A stretch of 64,000 bases of DNA from CBDCWT01 sp965223305 (lineage in GTDB: Bacteria; Planctomycetota; Planctomycetia; Pirellulales; Pirellulaceae), in the NCBI GenBank assembly GCA_965223305.1, contig CBDCWT010000052.1:1-64000 (forward strand), in the 5' to 3' direction. The translations under genes were made by a program, and so were the position numbers. The notes below the pieces were generated by a model. That model was given only the letters and a program-made list of their open reading frames with translations. It had not been told where the DNA came from and did not search any database. Shown here piece by piece: positions 9,581-19,200 of this stretch (within the stretch, counting starts at the first letter, position 1; the number at the start of each line of letters is the position of its first letter).

Positions 9581-9691
9581 GATGTTGGACCTCCAATATA
9601 CCTTTCGTCGCGCAATCAATGGTGCGTCTCGATCCATGACATCCGAACCTCCGCAATCGCTCTTGTCTCGCTTTTCGTTCCCCACCTCCTA
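9581..9691 (+). pseudogene. Second vestigial ADOP permease 5' end
   Basis: Upstream DNA resembling that before permease 2 (CATGATTCGAGATC-GCACGATG here, CACGATTCGAGATC-CCACGATG there) leads into an ATG at 9581 reading MLDLQYTFRRAI, like MLDLRFAIRQLF of permease 2. The frame then runs into unrelated sequence and stops after 36 codons. It is best read as what is left of another permease gene. Confidence 0.55.
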
Positions 9692-9772
9692 ACTTACCAT
9701 CCCGTACACCCGTCATGGTTTATCGGTCACCCGCGTATTCGATGCAGAACGCGCTCGTTCCCGGGACCGGAC

Positions 9773-9790
9773 GTCCCACATTCGGGACAG
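9773..9790. promoter_or_regulatory. Operator-like palindrome before TolC-like gene
   Basis: GTCCC-ACATTC-GGGAC is an 16-bp palindrome overlapping CACATTCGGGACAG, which is repeated exactly at 1892-1905 before the membrane fusion gene. A weaker half pair (TCCCGGGA, 9759-9766) lies just upstream. It sits about 140 bases before the likely start of the outer-membrane gene. The shared sequence suggests joint control by the local two-component system. No sigma-54 promoter of correct spacing is visible here. Confidence 0.5.
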
Positions 9791-9929
9791 TTGCGTAAGG
9801 CCTAAAGTCATTTGTACATATACTTTAGGGTAGACAGACTGCGGTCCGATGTGTTTTTATGCAAGAGGACAGTATGGATGCTGTTTGCGCATGCTCCGCA
9901 GGAGCGACGCTAGCACGGATTGCTTATTG

Positions 9930-11651
9930 ATGGTGAATTGCCGCACCGCTCTTCTCGTGATGGTTCTTGCGACTCTGTGCATGGCTGGTTGTTCTGTATG
10001 CGGACGTTATCTCGATCGGATACGCGACGAGACAGATCACCTCAACTTGCGAGTCATTGAGGCGACTCGAACAGACCAGTATGCAGCTTCCGATCCAGTC
10101 TCTGCTGAAGAGGCGTCCAAAAAGATCACTGAAGAGGTGCGTTCAGCAGAGTTTGAGCCACCCGAGAGGATATCGGTCAGTTTAGCGGACGTTCGTGCCG
10201 CGGCGCTTGCTAACAATCTTGACCTTGAAGTCGAACTGTTGAATCCTGAAATCGCGGCACAAGACGTGAGCATTACCCAAGGTCGCTTCGACGCCGTCCT
10301 CGGTTTCGAGGCAAATCGCCTACACCTGGATACTCCGATATTCAGCCTCCTACCGTCACCGATCGCTGGAACAAAATCTAACTCGCATCACACGGATCTG
10401 TCGGTGCAGTTGCCGAATCGAACTGGCGGGACGATCGCGATTGAACGACCCATTGGGGCAGCACAGACAGACGCAACTCCAGAGGTCTACGATTCAGATT
10501 GGCGATTCTCAATCAGTCAGCCGTTGCTGCGAAACGCAGGTGTGCACGTCAATACGGCTCCCATTCGTATTGCGAAATACTCGACGTTACAGGCAGATGC
10601 TTCTGCAAGACTTGAGGTAATTCGCGTGCTGGCAGATACGGAGCGCCAGTTTTGGCTGGTTTGGGCCGCGCGAAAGGAACTCGAAATCCGACAACAACAG
10701 CTTGAACTTGCAGAACGCCAGCGCAAAGACATTGAAGTCTGGGTCGAGAGTGAAGCCAAAGCTGGCATAGAAATCACGCGGGCCGAAGCCGGCATTGCAC
10801 AGCGCGTCGGAGGAATCATCAATGCTGAAGCTAATCTACGAATTCAGGAGCGTGAATTGAAGCGGCTGGTCAATTGGCCCGACCTGCCGGTTAGCTCAAC
10901 AACGGCCATCGAAACGATTTCAGAGCCGGAGTTGATTGGCTTTGAACTGAACACACCGGCGCTGGTCGACCTGGCGCTACAAACGCGACCTGAGATGATG
11001 TTTCAGGAATACGAGTTAGCTCAAAACGAAATTCAAGTTGCGGTTGCGAAGAATTCTCGATTACCGCTATTGACCGTCGACGCGTTCACAACGGTCAACG
11101 GCGTCGGAGGATCGCTCGGGCAGGCCAACAACGTGTTGAACAGCGGACGATTCAAAGACTACAGTGCAGGATTGAATCTTGTTTATCCGTTTCCGAACCA
11201 AACGGCTCGTGGCGTGTACCGGCAAGCTCGATTGCAGAGATCGCAGACCTTCGCGGTTCGAAATCAACTAAGGCAATCGATAACCCAGCAAGTATACGAT
11301 GCTACAACCCTTTTCGATGCTAGTTGGAAGAACATCCTTGCAGCAAGGAACAACGTTCGTTCCGCAACAAAGGAACTGGCCATTGAGCATCAGCTGTTCG
11401 AAGCCAACGAACAGAATCGGACGACAACAGAAGTCTTAAACGCGGCAGCACGACTCGCTTCGGCCCAATCAGCAGAAATCCAGGCTATCGCCGGTTATCA
11501 GATATCGAGAGTCAACGTCATGTTCGCCACAGGTACATTGCTCGGTTACGGACATGTATACTGGCATCTTAATCCGGAACGTCGAAGTATCGTCGACGAA
11601 CAACGCATCATTTCTGACGCCGAACTGAACGGCAACTCCATGGCGCAGTGA
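9930..11651 (+). CDS. TolC-family outer membrane efflux lipoprotein
   Basis: 573 residues from the ATG at 9930. The frame is open from 9849, but the downstream start yields a good lipoprotein signal with lipobox LCMAGC. Two outer membrane efflux protein repeats follow, with the long amphipathic helices rich in Ala, Glu and Gln (about 195-300 and 330-540). The first third includes a beta region similar to other planctomycete TolC-like proteins. It would form the outer-membrane channel for the membrane fusion protein and ABC permeases upstream. A 398-base gap with an operator-like palindrome precedes it, suggesting its own promoter. Confidence 0.88.
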   Translation: MVNCRTALLVMVLATLCMAGCSVCGRYLDRIRDETDHLNLRVIEATRTDQYAASDPVSAEEASKKITEEVRSAEFEPPERISVSLADVRAAALANNLDLEVELLNPEIAAQDVSITQGRFDAVLGFEANRLHLDTPIFSLLPSPIAGTKSNSHHTDLSVQLPNRTGGTIAIERPIGAAQTDATPEVYDSDWRFSISQPLLRNAGVHVNTAPIRIAKYSTLQADASARLEVIRVLADTERQFWLVWAARKELEIRQQQLELAERQRKDIEVWVESEAKAGIEITRAEAGIAQRVGGIINAEANLRIQERELKRLVNWPDLPVSSTTAIETISEPELIGFELNTPALVDLALQTRPEMMFQEYELAQNEIQVAVAKNSRLPLLTVDAFTTVNGVGGSLGQANNVLNSGRFKDYSAGLNLVYPFPNQTARGVYRQARLQRSQTFAVRNQLRQSITQQVYDATTLFDASWKNILAARNNVRSATKELAIEHQLFEANEQNRTTTEVLNAAARLASAQSAEIQAIAGYQISRVNVMFATGTLLGYGHVYWHLNPERRSIVDEQRIISDAELNGNSMAQ

Positions 11652-11768
11652 ATCTGATTCCCTGGCGAATTCACGCGACTTTGACTCTCGAAGATTCAAA
11701 TAGAGAATTCCTCACACCCAACGAGTCTACTTCTGATATCACTGCTTAGCTGCTCAGGGCCAAATGCC

Positions 11769-14700
11769 TTATTGCTCATCGACAGGTGACGCAGCGGGAA
11801 TGCTGATCTTGACATTGTCGATGAACATCTTCGTTCCTTCCTCACCGCGTGCGAAGAAGCGGATTGAACGTGTTTCGATGTTGCGGACTCGTTCGGAGAG
11901 AACTTCTTTCATCTCCTTCTCGTCGCCGATGAACACTGTAACGCGTTGTGGCTGGCGGATGATGCGGACTTTATAGTGCTTGCCACGTTCGACGTTGAAT
12001 TCCGGAACGGACTTGTTGATCCAATAGCCGAAGGCGGCGTGGGTAAGCAAATTGATCCCGGTGTCCGGTCTGCCCTGCTTTGTTAGCACCGGATCCGACC
12101 CGGAAACCAAGGCGACTCGCAAACCAATTTCCCTTCTTTGATCAGCGGGCTTTGCCAATTGCCCCAGAAATCCGAGTGGGTTCTTCCTCGGAGGCTGCCG
12201 GAGGAAACAGGCGGTAACCATGGGGTCGGAGACCCAGGTCTCGTATTCAATTTGACAGGTCGCCGGCGCGCCGGGCACCTCACGCTCGAGCCGCGCGAAA
12301 CCGGGAATACTTTCTTCGATACGCTTTAGAGTGCCAGACGCTGCCCCGTTGACGACCGCCCACTGGCCAGCTAGTTGTTGCCAGTCGGCGGTGATGCCTT
12401 CATCAAAAGTTTCCTCCAGCACGACTTGCCATTCGGAGGTGTCTGTCATTGGCGGATCGATCTGATCCAAGTCAACTGCTAAGAGTTGCTCCGCCTCGCG
12501 GCGGGCAACGTCGGCCAACTGCCAGTCGTTTGCGCTCGCGTTTCTGGAGCCCCTCAGGATGTCTCCGGCACGCTGGTGCCAATCCAAACCATCAAGATAC
12601 GCCGACCGAGCTTGACCAGCATCGCCGAGTCTGTGACGGCACATCGCTATCACGAATCGAGCATGGGCTTCTGCGGGCCAAAAGCGATTCGGTGTCGGCC
12701 CCGCCACTCTTGGAAACTCCACATCGAGAATTCGAATCGCCTCTCCTAAATTCTCCGGTTCCCCGCGACGGTATTCTGCGAGCCCTTTGCACAGTACGAA
12801 CCAGCCTGCAAGTTGACTTTTCATCGCCGTCGTGGATTCATAGTTCGCGTCGGCAAACTCAAGAGCCAGGGCCAACGATTCGTCCTCTGCTCCTCCGAGT
12901 ACTAATCGTGGTTTTGCAAGCAGGTCTCGTGGAGTTATGACAGTGAATTGTTTTCCCGGTTCTTCCCGCAGATCGCCCGGTCGCTGCTCACGATAAGCTT
13001 GCCACGCGTCGCGGAAAGCTGACCTGTCATCGAGATGCAGTAGAGCGACCATCAGTTGGAAGTGTGCCATGTTATTGTCAGGCGCCAATCGCACGATTGC
13101 CCGGTGGCTTTCGACCGCATCCTTCCAGCGTCCGAGTCGCTCCATTAGGCGGACTCGGAAGCGGTGCAAACCCATGCCGTCCGGATCAAGCTGAACTGCT
13201 TCGTTGATTGCCGCTCCGGCACCATCGAGGTCAAACCCGAGCTCTTTCGCCTGTGCCAGTCTGTACAGGATTGGCACACGCTGCTCGCCGTCGGTGAACT
13301 CCAGTTGACGCGATTGAAACCAGATCGCCTTCCTGAGTTCGCCTAAGTCCGGCAATTGGTTCGGACCGCTGACAACGAGTCTTTTCCTCCATCGGGTAAG
13401 GTGCTCCAGCCATTCTGCGGCAGTTCGCCGGTCAACTTTACTTACGAACTTTGCGAATGCACCTTCCGCTTCTTCAGGTTTCCCGGTTTCCACAAGCACT
13501 TTCATCAGCAGAGCCGACGGTATCCAGTCATCGGGTTGGCGGGCTGACCACAGTCGAAGTTCCTTCTCGGATGCCTCCCATTCGGAGTTGACAATAAGTT
13601 CCAACGCGTCCAGTTCGCGCTCCTCCAGACGGGCCTCGTCGAAAACGTCAACCGACCAGTCGCGATCCTCCGAGAGATTCGCAACCCGAACGGAGTCTTC
13701 CGCTCCAAACTCCAGCCCTGCGAAAGTCCTGAGACGTTCGTAAACCTGCCTCGGTGCCCCGGACCACTGCTGCGGCAAAGTCGTTTGGAAGATGTATCCA
13801 CCGCGCCGGCCAAAGTAGAGAGAATTGCCCTTCGGATCGAAGGACAAAGGAAGCTGACCGGAGAGCATCGAACTCATCTCGGCAGGAAGGGAAATCGAAT
13901 GCTGGACGGAACCGGTTGCTAGGTCCTGAACCATCAGTGTCCCATCCTCGCGATAGCCGGCAACCAATCGTCCATCACCATTCAACGCCCATGAGCCATT
14001 GCCGAAAGCAATGCTCGGAAAGAGCCGTGGAATCGGGGCAAAGCCGGTGATGGCGATGGATTCAACGTGCTGAATGGTCGCGCCGGACACATCGAACTTG
14101 TCAAGCGTTGCTTTGGGCCCGCTGATTACAAACAGCCGCTGACCAGTCGCATCGAAATCGACGAAAGACGGTGCAAAAACCTTTCTCGGCATCGGAACAT
14201 CGCGGAACTTCTGCGTCTTGAGATTCACAACTCGAATCGCACTTTGCAGCTGTTGCGAATTTCTCGGAACGAGTTTGGGTTGCACCACGACCGCCACGTC
14301 CCGGCCGTTGGCTGACAACGCAACGGGGACATGTTCTGTCGGAAGACTCATTTCCAACTGCGCAGCTTCTGGCTTGTCGAGTGACCAGCTTCGTATTTCA
14401 AACTCGTCCTCATAGTAGGGAGATCTGGGTGCCCTTATCGCTGCTCCAGCGACACGGGCAGACGTGCCAACTCCCGTGAGCATGAACTTGCCTGCTCGAT
14501 CGATCGCCAGCACTCGATCACCCGAGGTCGAAAGCGTCACTCGCTCAAGCGCCCGTCCGGCGTTCGGCTGCCATCTTGTGACGTTCGTCCCGGTATACCG
14601 GCCGGCAACCAATAATTCGCCGTTTGCCAGAGCCTGAATAAACGGCAGAGCCAGAATGACGGGCGTGCTGTTTTCAGCACTGCCGATCACCAGCGTTCGG

Positions 14701-17700
14701 TCGATCGCGCTGTCTTGCAGTTTCCACGTCTTGATATCCGCGGCGTCACGCACCACGAGGTGCTTGTCTGTCGTCAGGACGGCATCAACCGTCCGCCCAA
14801 CCGTCGGCAGTTTAGGCGTCACAGGAAGTCGTGTCGTCAGATCGATGACCTGCACCCAACTGTCGGCCCCCGCTGGCCGTTCGTCACTCAGGGCAATGAT
14901 CGCATCGCGATTCAGAAGCACCGCACGGTGACTTGCCACCACCAGCCAGCGACCATCGGGGGATGCGTCTTTCAAATGCACTTCCGCATCGGTTGGAACA
15001 TCCAGATCGTAGGAACTGCCCACCTGCTCCCCGGTCTGCACATCGCGGATCTGTATTCTGCGACGGTGTGAATCCGCAACAATCACGGCGACTTGCGAGG
15101 CTGACAGTTGAAGCGGCTCCCCATCATTGAAGCGAACCACTTCGCCGATCTGTTTCCCGCTCTCCAGATCAAAGCCCACAAACTGACTCGAATCGAGCTT
15201 TTTCTTGAGCGTCTGCCTTTGCTCGGCTCCGGTGATGCGTAGCTGCTTCCCGAAGCGACCCACTTCAAGACTTACGACATGCAGTCCGGACGCCACGGCG
15301 CGCATCTCGGCGTTGAAGTTGGACGCGGAAACCTCACCAGATCCCGTCGAAATGCGCTCAATCTGAAACTCGTCCGGATTGCCTTTCTGCTGTGTGGAGA
15401 TGCGGATTAGAGTGTCCTCGTCGGCGGAGAAGCCGACCCGCGTCTTCATTTCAGTCATCGTTCTGACGATAAACTTCTCGTCATCGGCACTGTTGATACG
15501 GGCGCGGTCTTGCCAAACAACTTCTCCGCTGTCGATATGACGCACCTGAGTCAATCGCTCGACGGTGGCGTGGATTGTGCCCGTATCGTCGTCTTTTTCC
15601 GCGGGTTGGTTCGCAGTGGCTTTGTAAGAAACCGTCGCAAGCCATCGTCGAGATTGATTGAAGTCGTATGTTTGCAGGACTCCGTCGCAAGCCAGCGGTT
15701 GCCCAGTCCATTGCCCACGGATCAGGTCATAGCAACGAACCGCGTCCTTTCGCTCGCCACCCTCAACGATCTGGCTCGTACGGAGGGCCAGAATATTGCC
15801 GGAACGCACAGAACCGCTGCGCCAACCGGCGAAAGCCCGATAAACAACCTGCGACTGCATGGCTCCTTCGAGGATCTCGGGTTGATCTGAGGCGCCCGGG
15901 TTTCGGACACGATACACATGCTTGATCAGGGCAAATTCGCTTTTCGCATTCTCAACTGGTGACTGCCGCACCAACTTCGGCATGTCAGTAGCAGCGCGGG
16001 TCAACTTCGAGAGCAGGCGGCTGGCTGCCTTCGGATCGTCGCTGCCCGCCAGTTCATAGCCGCGAGCCAGCCACAGCATCGACTGTGCAAGATCGCCCTT
16101 TTCCGCGACGAACTCCGCTTGTTTTTCCGCTAACCGCATTTGGCTGCGCTTAAGATCACGAATCAGCGTTTCTTTCGATTCGTTGCTCTCGACAAGAGCC
16201 TGATTCGTCACGCGTTGTTCTTCGGTCTTTTGATTGAGCTCCTTGTTGGCATCAGTCAATTGGTCATTGAGCGTCGCTTGCGTCTGAGCAGCAGCGATCG
16301 AGATACCTGCAATGGCAATTAGCGCAACGGTGCTGACCGACATCGCGGTTGCCAGCCAAGGATTGCGGCGCGACCAGCGGGCAATACGTTCAACGCCCGA
16401 CGCGCGGCGGGCGAGGATTGGCTCGTCGTTGACGAAGCGTTGAATGTCGTCGGCCATCTCGTCTGCCGACTGGTAACGCCGCTTCGGATCTTTGTCGCAC
16501 GCCTTCAGGATGATCGTTTCCAGATCGCGCGGTATGCGCGAATCAATCGTACGCGGCGGAGTGACTTCGGTTTTCGTAACGATGTCGATCAGTTTGAGCC
16601 GATCGGGCGACTCAAAAGCAGGCTTCAACACCAGCATTTCGTACAGCGTCAAACCAAGCGAATAGACGTCTGCCCGATTGTCACACTGGCCTTTGAACCG
16701 CTCCGGCGACATGTAGCGAATCGTGCCGAGGATGTCTCCGGTTTGCGTCATTGACGAATCGCCGGTTCTTGCCAAGCCAAAGTCGGTAATCCAGACGACT
16801 CCTGCTGTGTCAAGGATCAGGTTTGACGGCTTGATATCGCGATGCGTGATTCCACGAGCGTGGGCATATGCCAATGCATGCGCGGCCTGCAATCCGATTT
16901 CAGCCACGCTACGGAAGTAGGCGCGACGGTTGTTTTCCGCAGTGGAAACGTCACCTTCGCCGGGCAGCGATGCTGAAACCGTTGATCCTCCGGCTTGCAC
17001 GATCGTCTCTGTCAACGAGAGATCGTCATCAAGTAGAGGCTTCGATTCGTTTCCCTGCGAGTCACTTGTGTCAAGGCTCTTCGCATCGAAATGCCCAGTC
17101 ATCAGGGAATGAGCAATGCTGCGATCGGCGTTTCGATCGCGGTCGTCCGAATGGCCACCTTTTTTCTTGTCGGCTGCGATATGCTGACTGCGAAGATCAC
17201 GTAGGTCGTCGATGACATGATCCAGCCCTTGTCCCTTGATCAACTGCATCGCGTAGAACGAATAGTCGTTGTCGTGACCGACTTCAAAGACCGGAACGAT
17301 GTTGGTGTGGTGCATCCGTGCCGCCGCGCGAGCTTCCCGCTGAAACCGCAGCAGCGACTTCTCATCCTTGGCGATGTTGTGAGGCAGCACCTTCAGCGCG
17401 ACGCGACGGCCAAGTGATTCCTGTTCCGCTTCATAGACGACGCCCATGCCTCCGCGACCGATCTCACGCAGGACGCGGTAGTCGCCAATGCTCTCGATTG
17501 GTTTCGCATCAGGTGAAGTGAAGGAACGATTCGACGCATCCAAGTCAGCCGTTGCCGGTGCGACTTGTTCGATAACGACCAACGCCGGGAAGACCTCGCG
17601 GATTTCATCCGCAAGTTTCGGGTGCTTCGCGCAGTACTCATCGATCGTGGGTTTCTCGCCCGACCGGTGCCGACGCATGAAGTCGTCCGCTAGCAGCTCC

Positions 17701-17780
17701 ACCGGTTCAAGGCTGTCGCTCGACATGTCGGCGCTCGCGCCAACAGGTCGCGCGTCAATGTTCCTGTTTTTTTCCGTCAC
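11769..17780 (-). CDS. Giant membrane Ser/Thr protein kinase with propeller/TPR-like region
   Basis: 2003 residues. A short helical region (25-75) precedes a PknB-type kinase domain (about 101-460) with GRGGMG, the catalytic Lys130, HRDIKPSN (Asp315) and DFG (333-335). An insert of about 80 polar residues lies between the hinge region and the catalytic loop. One membrane helix follows at about 465-490, then a coiled coil, a long region of WD40/PQQ-like propeller repeats (about 590-1330), TPR-like helices (about 1390-1750) and a C-terminal sandwich-like domain. All canonical kinase residues are present. The start is a GTG that overlaps the stop of the sigma factor gene (GTGA), so the two are translationally coupled. 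This ECF plus giant kinase pairing recurs in planctomycetes. The signal and targets are unknown. Confidence 0.9.
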   Translation of the reverse strand: MTEKNRNIDARPVGASADMSSDSLEPVELLADDFMRRHRSGEKPTIDEYCAKHPKLADEIREVFPALVVIEQVAPATADLDASNRSFTSPDAKPIESIGDYRVLREIGRGGMGVVYEAEQESLGRRVALKVLPHNIAKDEKSLLRFQREARAAARMHHTNIVPVFEVGHDNDYSFYAMQLIKGQGLDHVIDDLRDLRSQHIAADKKKGGHSDDRDRNADRSIAHSLMTGHFDAKSLDTSDSQGNESKPLLDDDLSLTETIVQAGGSTVSASLPGEGDVSTAENNRRAYFRSVAEIGLQAAHALAYAHARGITHRDIKPSNLILDTAGVVWITDFGLARTGDSSMTQTGDILGTIRYMSPERFKGQCDNRADVYSLGLTLYEMLVLKPAFESPDRLKLIDIVTKTEVTPPRTIDSRIPRDLETIILKACDKDPKRRYQSADEMADDIQRFVNDEPILARRASGVERIARWSRRNPWLATAMSVSTVALIAIAGISIAAAQTQATLNDQLTDANKELNQKTEEQRVTNQALVESNESKETLIRDLKRSQMRLAEKQAEFVAEKGDLAQSMLWLARGYELAGSDDPKAASRLLSKLTRAATDMPKLVRQSPVENAKSEFALIKHVYRVRNPGASDQPEILEGAMQSQVVYRAFAGWRSGSVRSGNILALRTSQIVEGGERKDAVRCYDLIRGQWTGQPLACDGVLQTYDFNQSRRWLATVSYKATANQPAEKDDDTGTIHATVERLTQVRHIDSGEVVWQDRARINSADDEKFIVRTMTEMKTRVGFSADEDTLIRISTQQKGNPDEFQIERISTGSGEVSASNFNAEMRAVASGLHVVSLEVGRFGKQLRITGAEQRQTLKKKLDSSQFVGFDLESGKQIGEVVRFNDGEPLQLSASQVAVIVADSHRRRIQIRDVQTGEQVGSSYDLDVPTDAEVHLKDASPDGRWLVVASHRAVLLNRDAIIALSDERPAGADSWVQVIDLTTRLPVTPKLPTVGRTVDAVLTTDKHLVVRDAADIKTWKLQDSAIDRTLVIGSAENSTPVILALPFIQALANGELLVAGRYTGTNVTRWQPNAGRALERVTLSTSGDRVLAIDRAGKFMLTGVGTSARVAGAAIRAPRSPYYEDEFEIRSWSLDKPEAAQLEMSLPTEHVPVALSANGRDVAVVVQPKLVPRNSQQLQSAIRVVNLKTQKFRDVPMPRKVFAPSFVDFDATGQRLFVISGPKATLDKFDVSGATIQHVESIAITGFAPIPRLFPSIAFGNGSWALNGDGRLVAGYREDGTLMVQDLATGSVQHSISLPAEMSSMLSGQLPLSFDPKGNSLYFGRRGGYIFQTTLPQQWSGAPRQVYERLRTFAGLEFGAEDSVRVANLSEDRDWSVDVFDEARLEERELDALELIVNSEWEASEKELRLWSARQPDDWIPSALLMKVLVETGKPEEAEGAFAKFVSKVDRRTAAEWLEHLTRWRKRLVVSGPNQLPDLGELRKAIWFQSRQLEFTDGEQRVPILYRLAQAKELGFDLDGAGAAINEAVQLDPDGMGLHRFRVRLMERLGRWKDAVESHRAIVRLAPDNNMAHFQLMVALLHLDDRSAFRDAWQAYREQRPGDLREEPGKQFTVITPRDLLAKPRLVLGGAEDESLALALEFADANYESTTAMKSQLAGWFVLCKGLAEYRRGEPENLGEAIRILDVEFPRVAGPTPNRFWPAEAHARFVIAMCRHRLGDAGQARSAYLDGLDWHQRAGDILRGSRNASANDWQLADVARREAEQLLAVDLDQIDPPMTDTSEWQVVLEETFDEGITADWQQLAGQWAVVNGAASGTLKRIEESIPGFARLEREVPGAPATCQIEYETWVSDPMVTACFLRQPPRKNPLGFLGQLAKPADQRREIGLRVALVSGSDPVLTKQGRPDTGINLLTHAAFGYWINKSVPEFNVERGKHYKVRIIRQPQRVTVFIGDEKEMKEVLSERVRNIETRSIRFFARGEEGTKMFIDNVKISIPAASPVDEQ

Positions 17781-18448
17781 TGCTTGGACTCCGGTTGAAA
17801 TTCCTGTCGGTCGCGAAACTCTGGGATCGAACTGAGTGCCTGCTTCAGACGCTTGAGAGCAGAGATGTATCGCTTGCTGGCGGTTGATCGCTTGATGCCG
17901 AGCGCCTCAGCAGTCTCGGTCGTCGTCATCTGCTCGAAGTTTCTGAGCACGAGGATTTCGCGATCGATCGGTTCGAGACTGTTCAGAACATCCTGCACGA
18001 TCAACTGTAATTCGGCTCGCTCGACCGCCTGGGTTGGCGACGTCAACTGCCCCAGCAACTGCTGCGCTAGTGATACGCTGCACGCTTCGGGCATGGGACG
18101 CCGGTAAATCGAAACTTCCTGACTCACGTCACGCTTCTGCGTGCCTAGGTGTTCACGGTGAGCATTCAGGAGCTTGTCTGCCGCAATCCACCGCAGCCAT
18201 AGGTAGAAGTCCATCGGCGGGTCGTCGGCATATTCGCTCAGCCGGTTTGAAGCCACAATGAGTGCTTCCTGCACCACATCGGACGGATCAACCCGCTTTT
18301 GCAAGCGTCGATCCAGCCGCAGCGCTACCATCCGCTTAAGCCGGTCGCGGTACCGCCCAAATAGATCAGCAACGGCCTGCGAATCCCCGTCAGCGGCACG
18401 CATCACCAGGTTCTGCGTATCACTCGATTCTGTCATGGATGTCCTCAT
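17777..18448 (-). CDS. ECF-type RNA polymerase sigma factor, kinase-associated
   Basis: 223 residues, or 219 if the second Met is used. Region 2 includes DPSDVVQEALIVASNRL and LRWIAADKLLNAHREH. Region 4 near the C-terminus carries LEPIDREILVLRNFEQMTTTETAEALGIKRSTASKRYISALKRL shown here only by its first and last parts: a helix-turn-helix with TTTETAEALGI. The size and the DPSDVVQEA motif are typical of the planctomycete ECF group encoded next to Ser/Thr kinases. It is the first gene of a two-gene operon with a 4-base overlap to the kinase, which is likely to control it. No anti-sigma factor gene is visible. Confidence 0.92.
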   Translation of the reverse strand: MRTSMTESSDTQNLVMRAADGDSQAVADLFGRYRDRLKRMVALRLDRRLQKRVDPSDVVQEALIVASNRLSEYADDPPMDFYLWLRWIAADKLLNAHREHLGTQKRDVSQEVSIYRRPMPEACSVSLAQQLLGQLTSPTQAVERAELQLIVQDVLNSLEPIDREILVLRNFEQMTTTETAEALGIKRSTASKRYISALKRLKQALSSIPEFRDRQEFQPESKQ

Positions 18449-18672
18449 ACACCTACAACCACGGTTTGTTGCGGAGCGTCCACCAGCTCAACCAACATTT
18501 TTCGAGAATCAGTCGCTGACCTCAAACGGCAACCAAGTAGGCGGCTGGATTTTGAATTCGACAAACCATTGCATGCCAACACTTTAAGACGACACGTCAC
18601 ACGAAGTAGGCCAAGCAGATTCGCATTTTGAACCGGCACGATATGGCCGTAAACCGTTCAGCGCAAACAAAA

Positions 18673-18703
18673 ACAGCTCGTTGTAATGAATGCAACGAGC
18701 TGT
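18673..18703 (-). terminator. Intrinsic terminator, probably original tRNA-Pro terminator
   Basis: Read on the minus strand, ACAGCTCGTTG pairs perfectly with CAACGAGCTGT around a 9-base loop and is followed by TTTTGTTTG. It lies 12 bases after the end of the tRNA-Pro 3' fragment. The intact tRNA gene 7.8 kb away has no comparable hairpin next to it, so this seems to be its former terminator, displaced by integration. Confidence 0.75.
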
Positions 18704-18714
18704 TGTGTTGTGAA

Positions 18715-18757
18715 GTCGGGGTGACAGGATTTGAACCAGCGACCTCTGCGTCCCGAA
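18715..18757 (-). repeat. tRNA-Pro 3'-half fragment (att site of island)
   Basis: 43 bases match 26494-26536 in direct orientation with two changes, covering the anticodon loop (TTCGGGA) to the 3' end of tRNA-Pro(CGG). The 5' half of the tRNA is absent. Such a half-copy at the far end of a region starting at an intact tRNA gene is the usual signature of integration by a tyrosine recombinase. Confidence 0.85.
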
Positions 18758-18990
18758 TTCACCAGGCCTTCCGAAACGGTCGCGGTAAGTATAGGAGCAA
18801 GCACGCCTTACGAACAGGGAAGTAACGAGCGAATTCGTCGTAAGTCGTTCATTTCGGCTCAGCCGTTTCCATAGAGGGTATTATACCCTGTATTGCGGGC
18901 ACCTTCGGAGGTGGACTTACGCGGAGGGGACTAAGCAGCGAATGCGCATAGAATGCACATTAGGTAGCACATCAATTGGGGAACGCGGAA

Positions 18991-19194
18991 ATGGCCACCA
19001 ACGGAGAACTTGAACAACGACTAGCCAACGTTGAGCGCGAAGTTGCCGAGTTGAGGCAACAGCTCCACGGCCGCGCCAGCAAGGTAGTTGATGACCTGGC
19101 CGGCAGCATGGCGGACGTTCCGGAAATGGAGTTCCAGAAGTTTGTGCACTACGGCAAGGAATCCCGCGATGCGCAAACCGAGCCAACGGATTGA
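18991..19194 (+). CDS. Small coiled-coil protein, putative antitoxin
   Basis: 67 residues from the ATG at 18991; a TTG five codons earlier is less likely. The N-terminal half (LEQRLANVEREVAELRQQL) is a short coiled coil. The C-terminal half is acidic and Met/Phe containing. The gene sits six bases before a PIN-domain gene, the usual place of a VapB-type antitoxin. It does not resemble AbrB, Phd or RHH antitoxins in sequence, so the assignment rests on size and neighbourhood. Confidence 0.6.
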   Translation: MATNGELEQRLANVEREVAELRQQLHGRASKVVDDLAGSMADVPEMEFQKFVHYGKESRDAQTEPTD

Positions 19195-19200
19195 CCGCTA

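Noticed and set aside
9913..9928. TAGCACGGATTGCTTA as a sigma-54 promoter for the TolC gene
   Set aside because: The spacing between the -24 and -12 dinucleotides is two bases short, and it would lie at the start codon.
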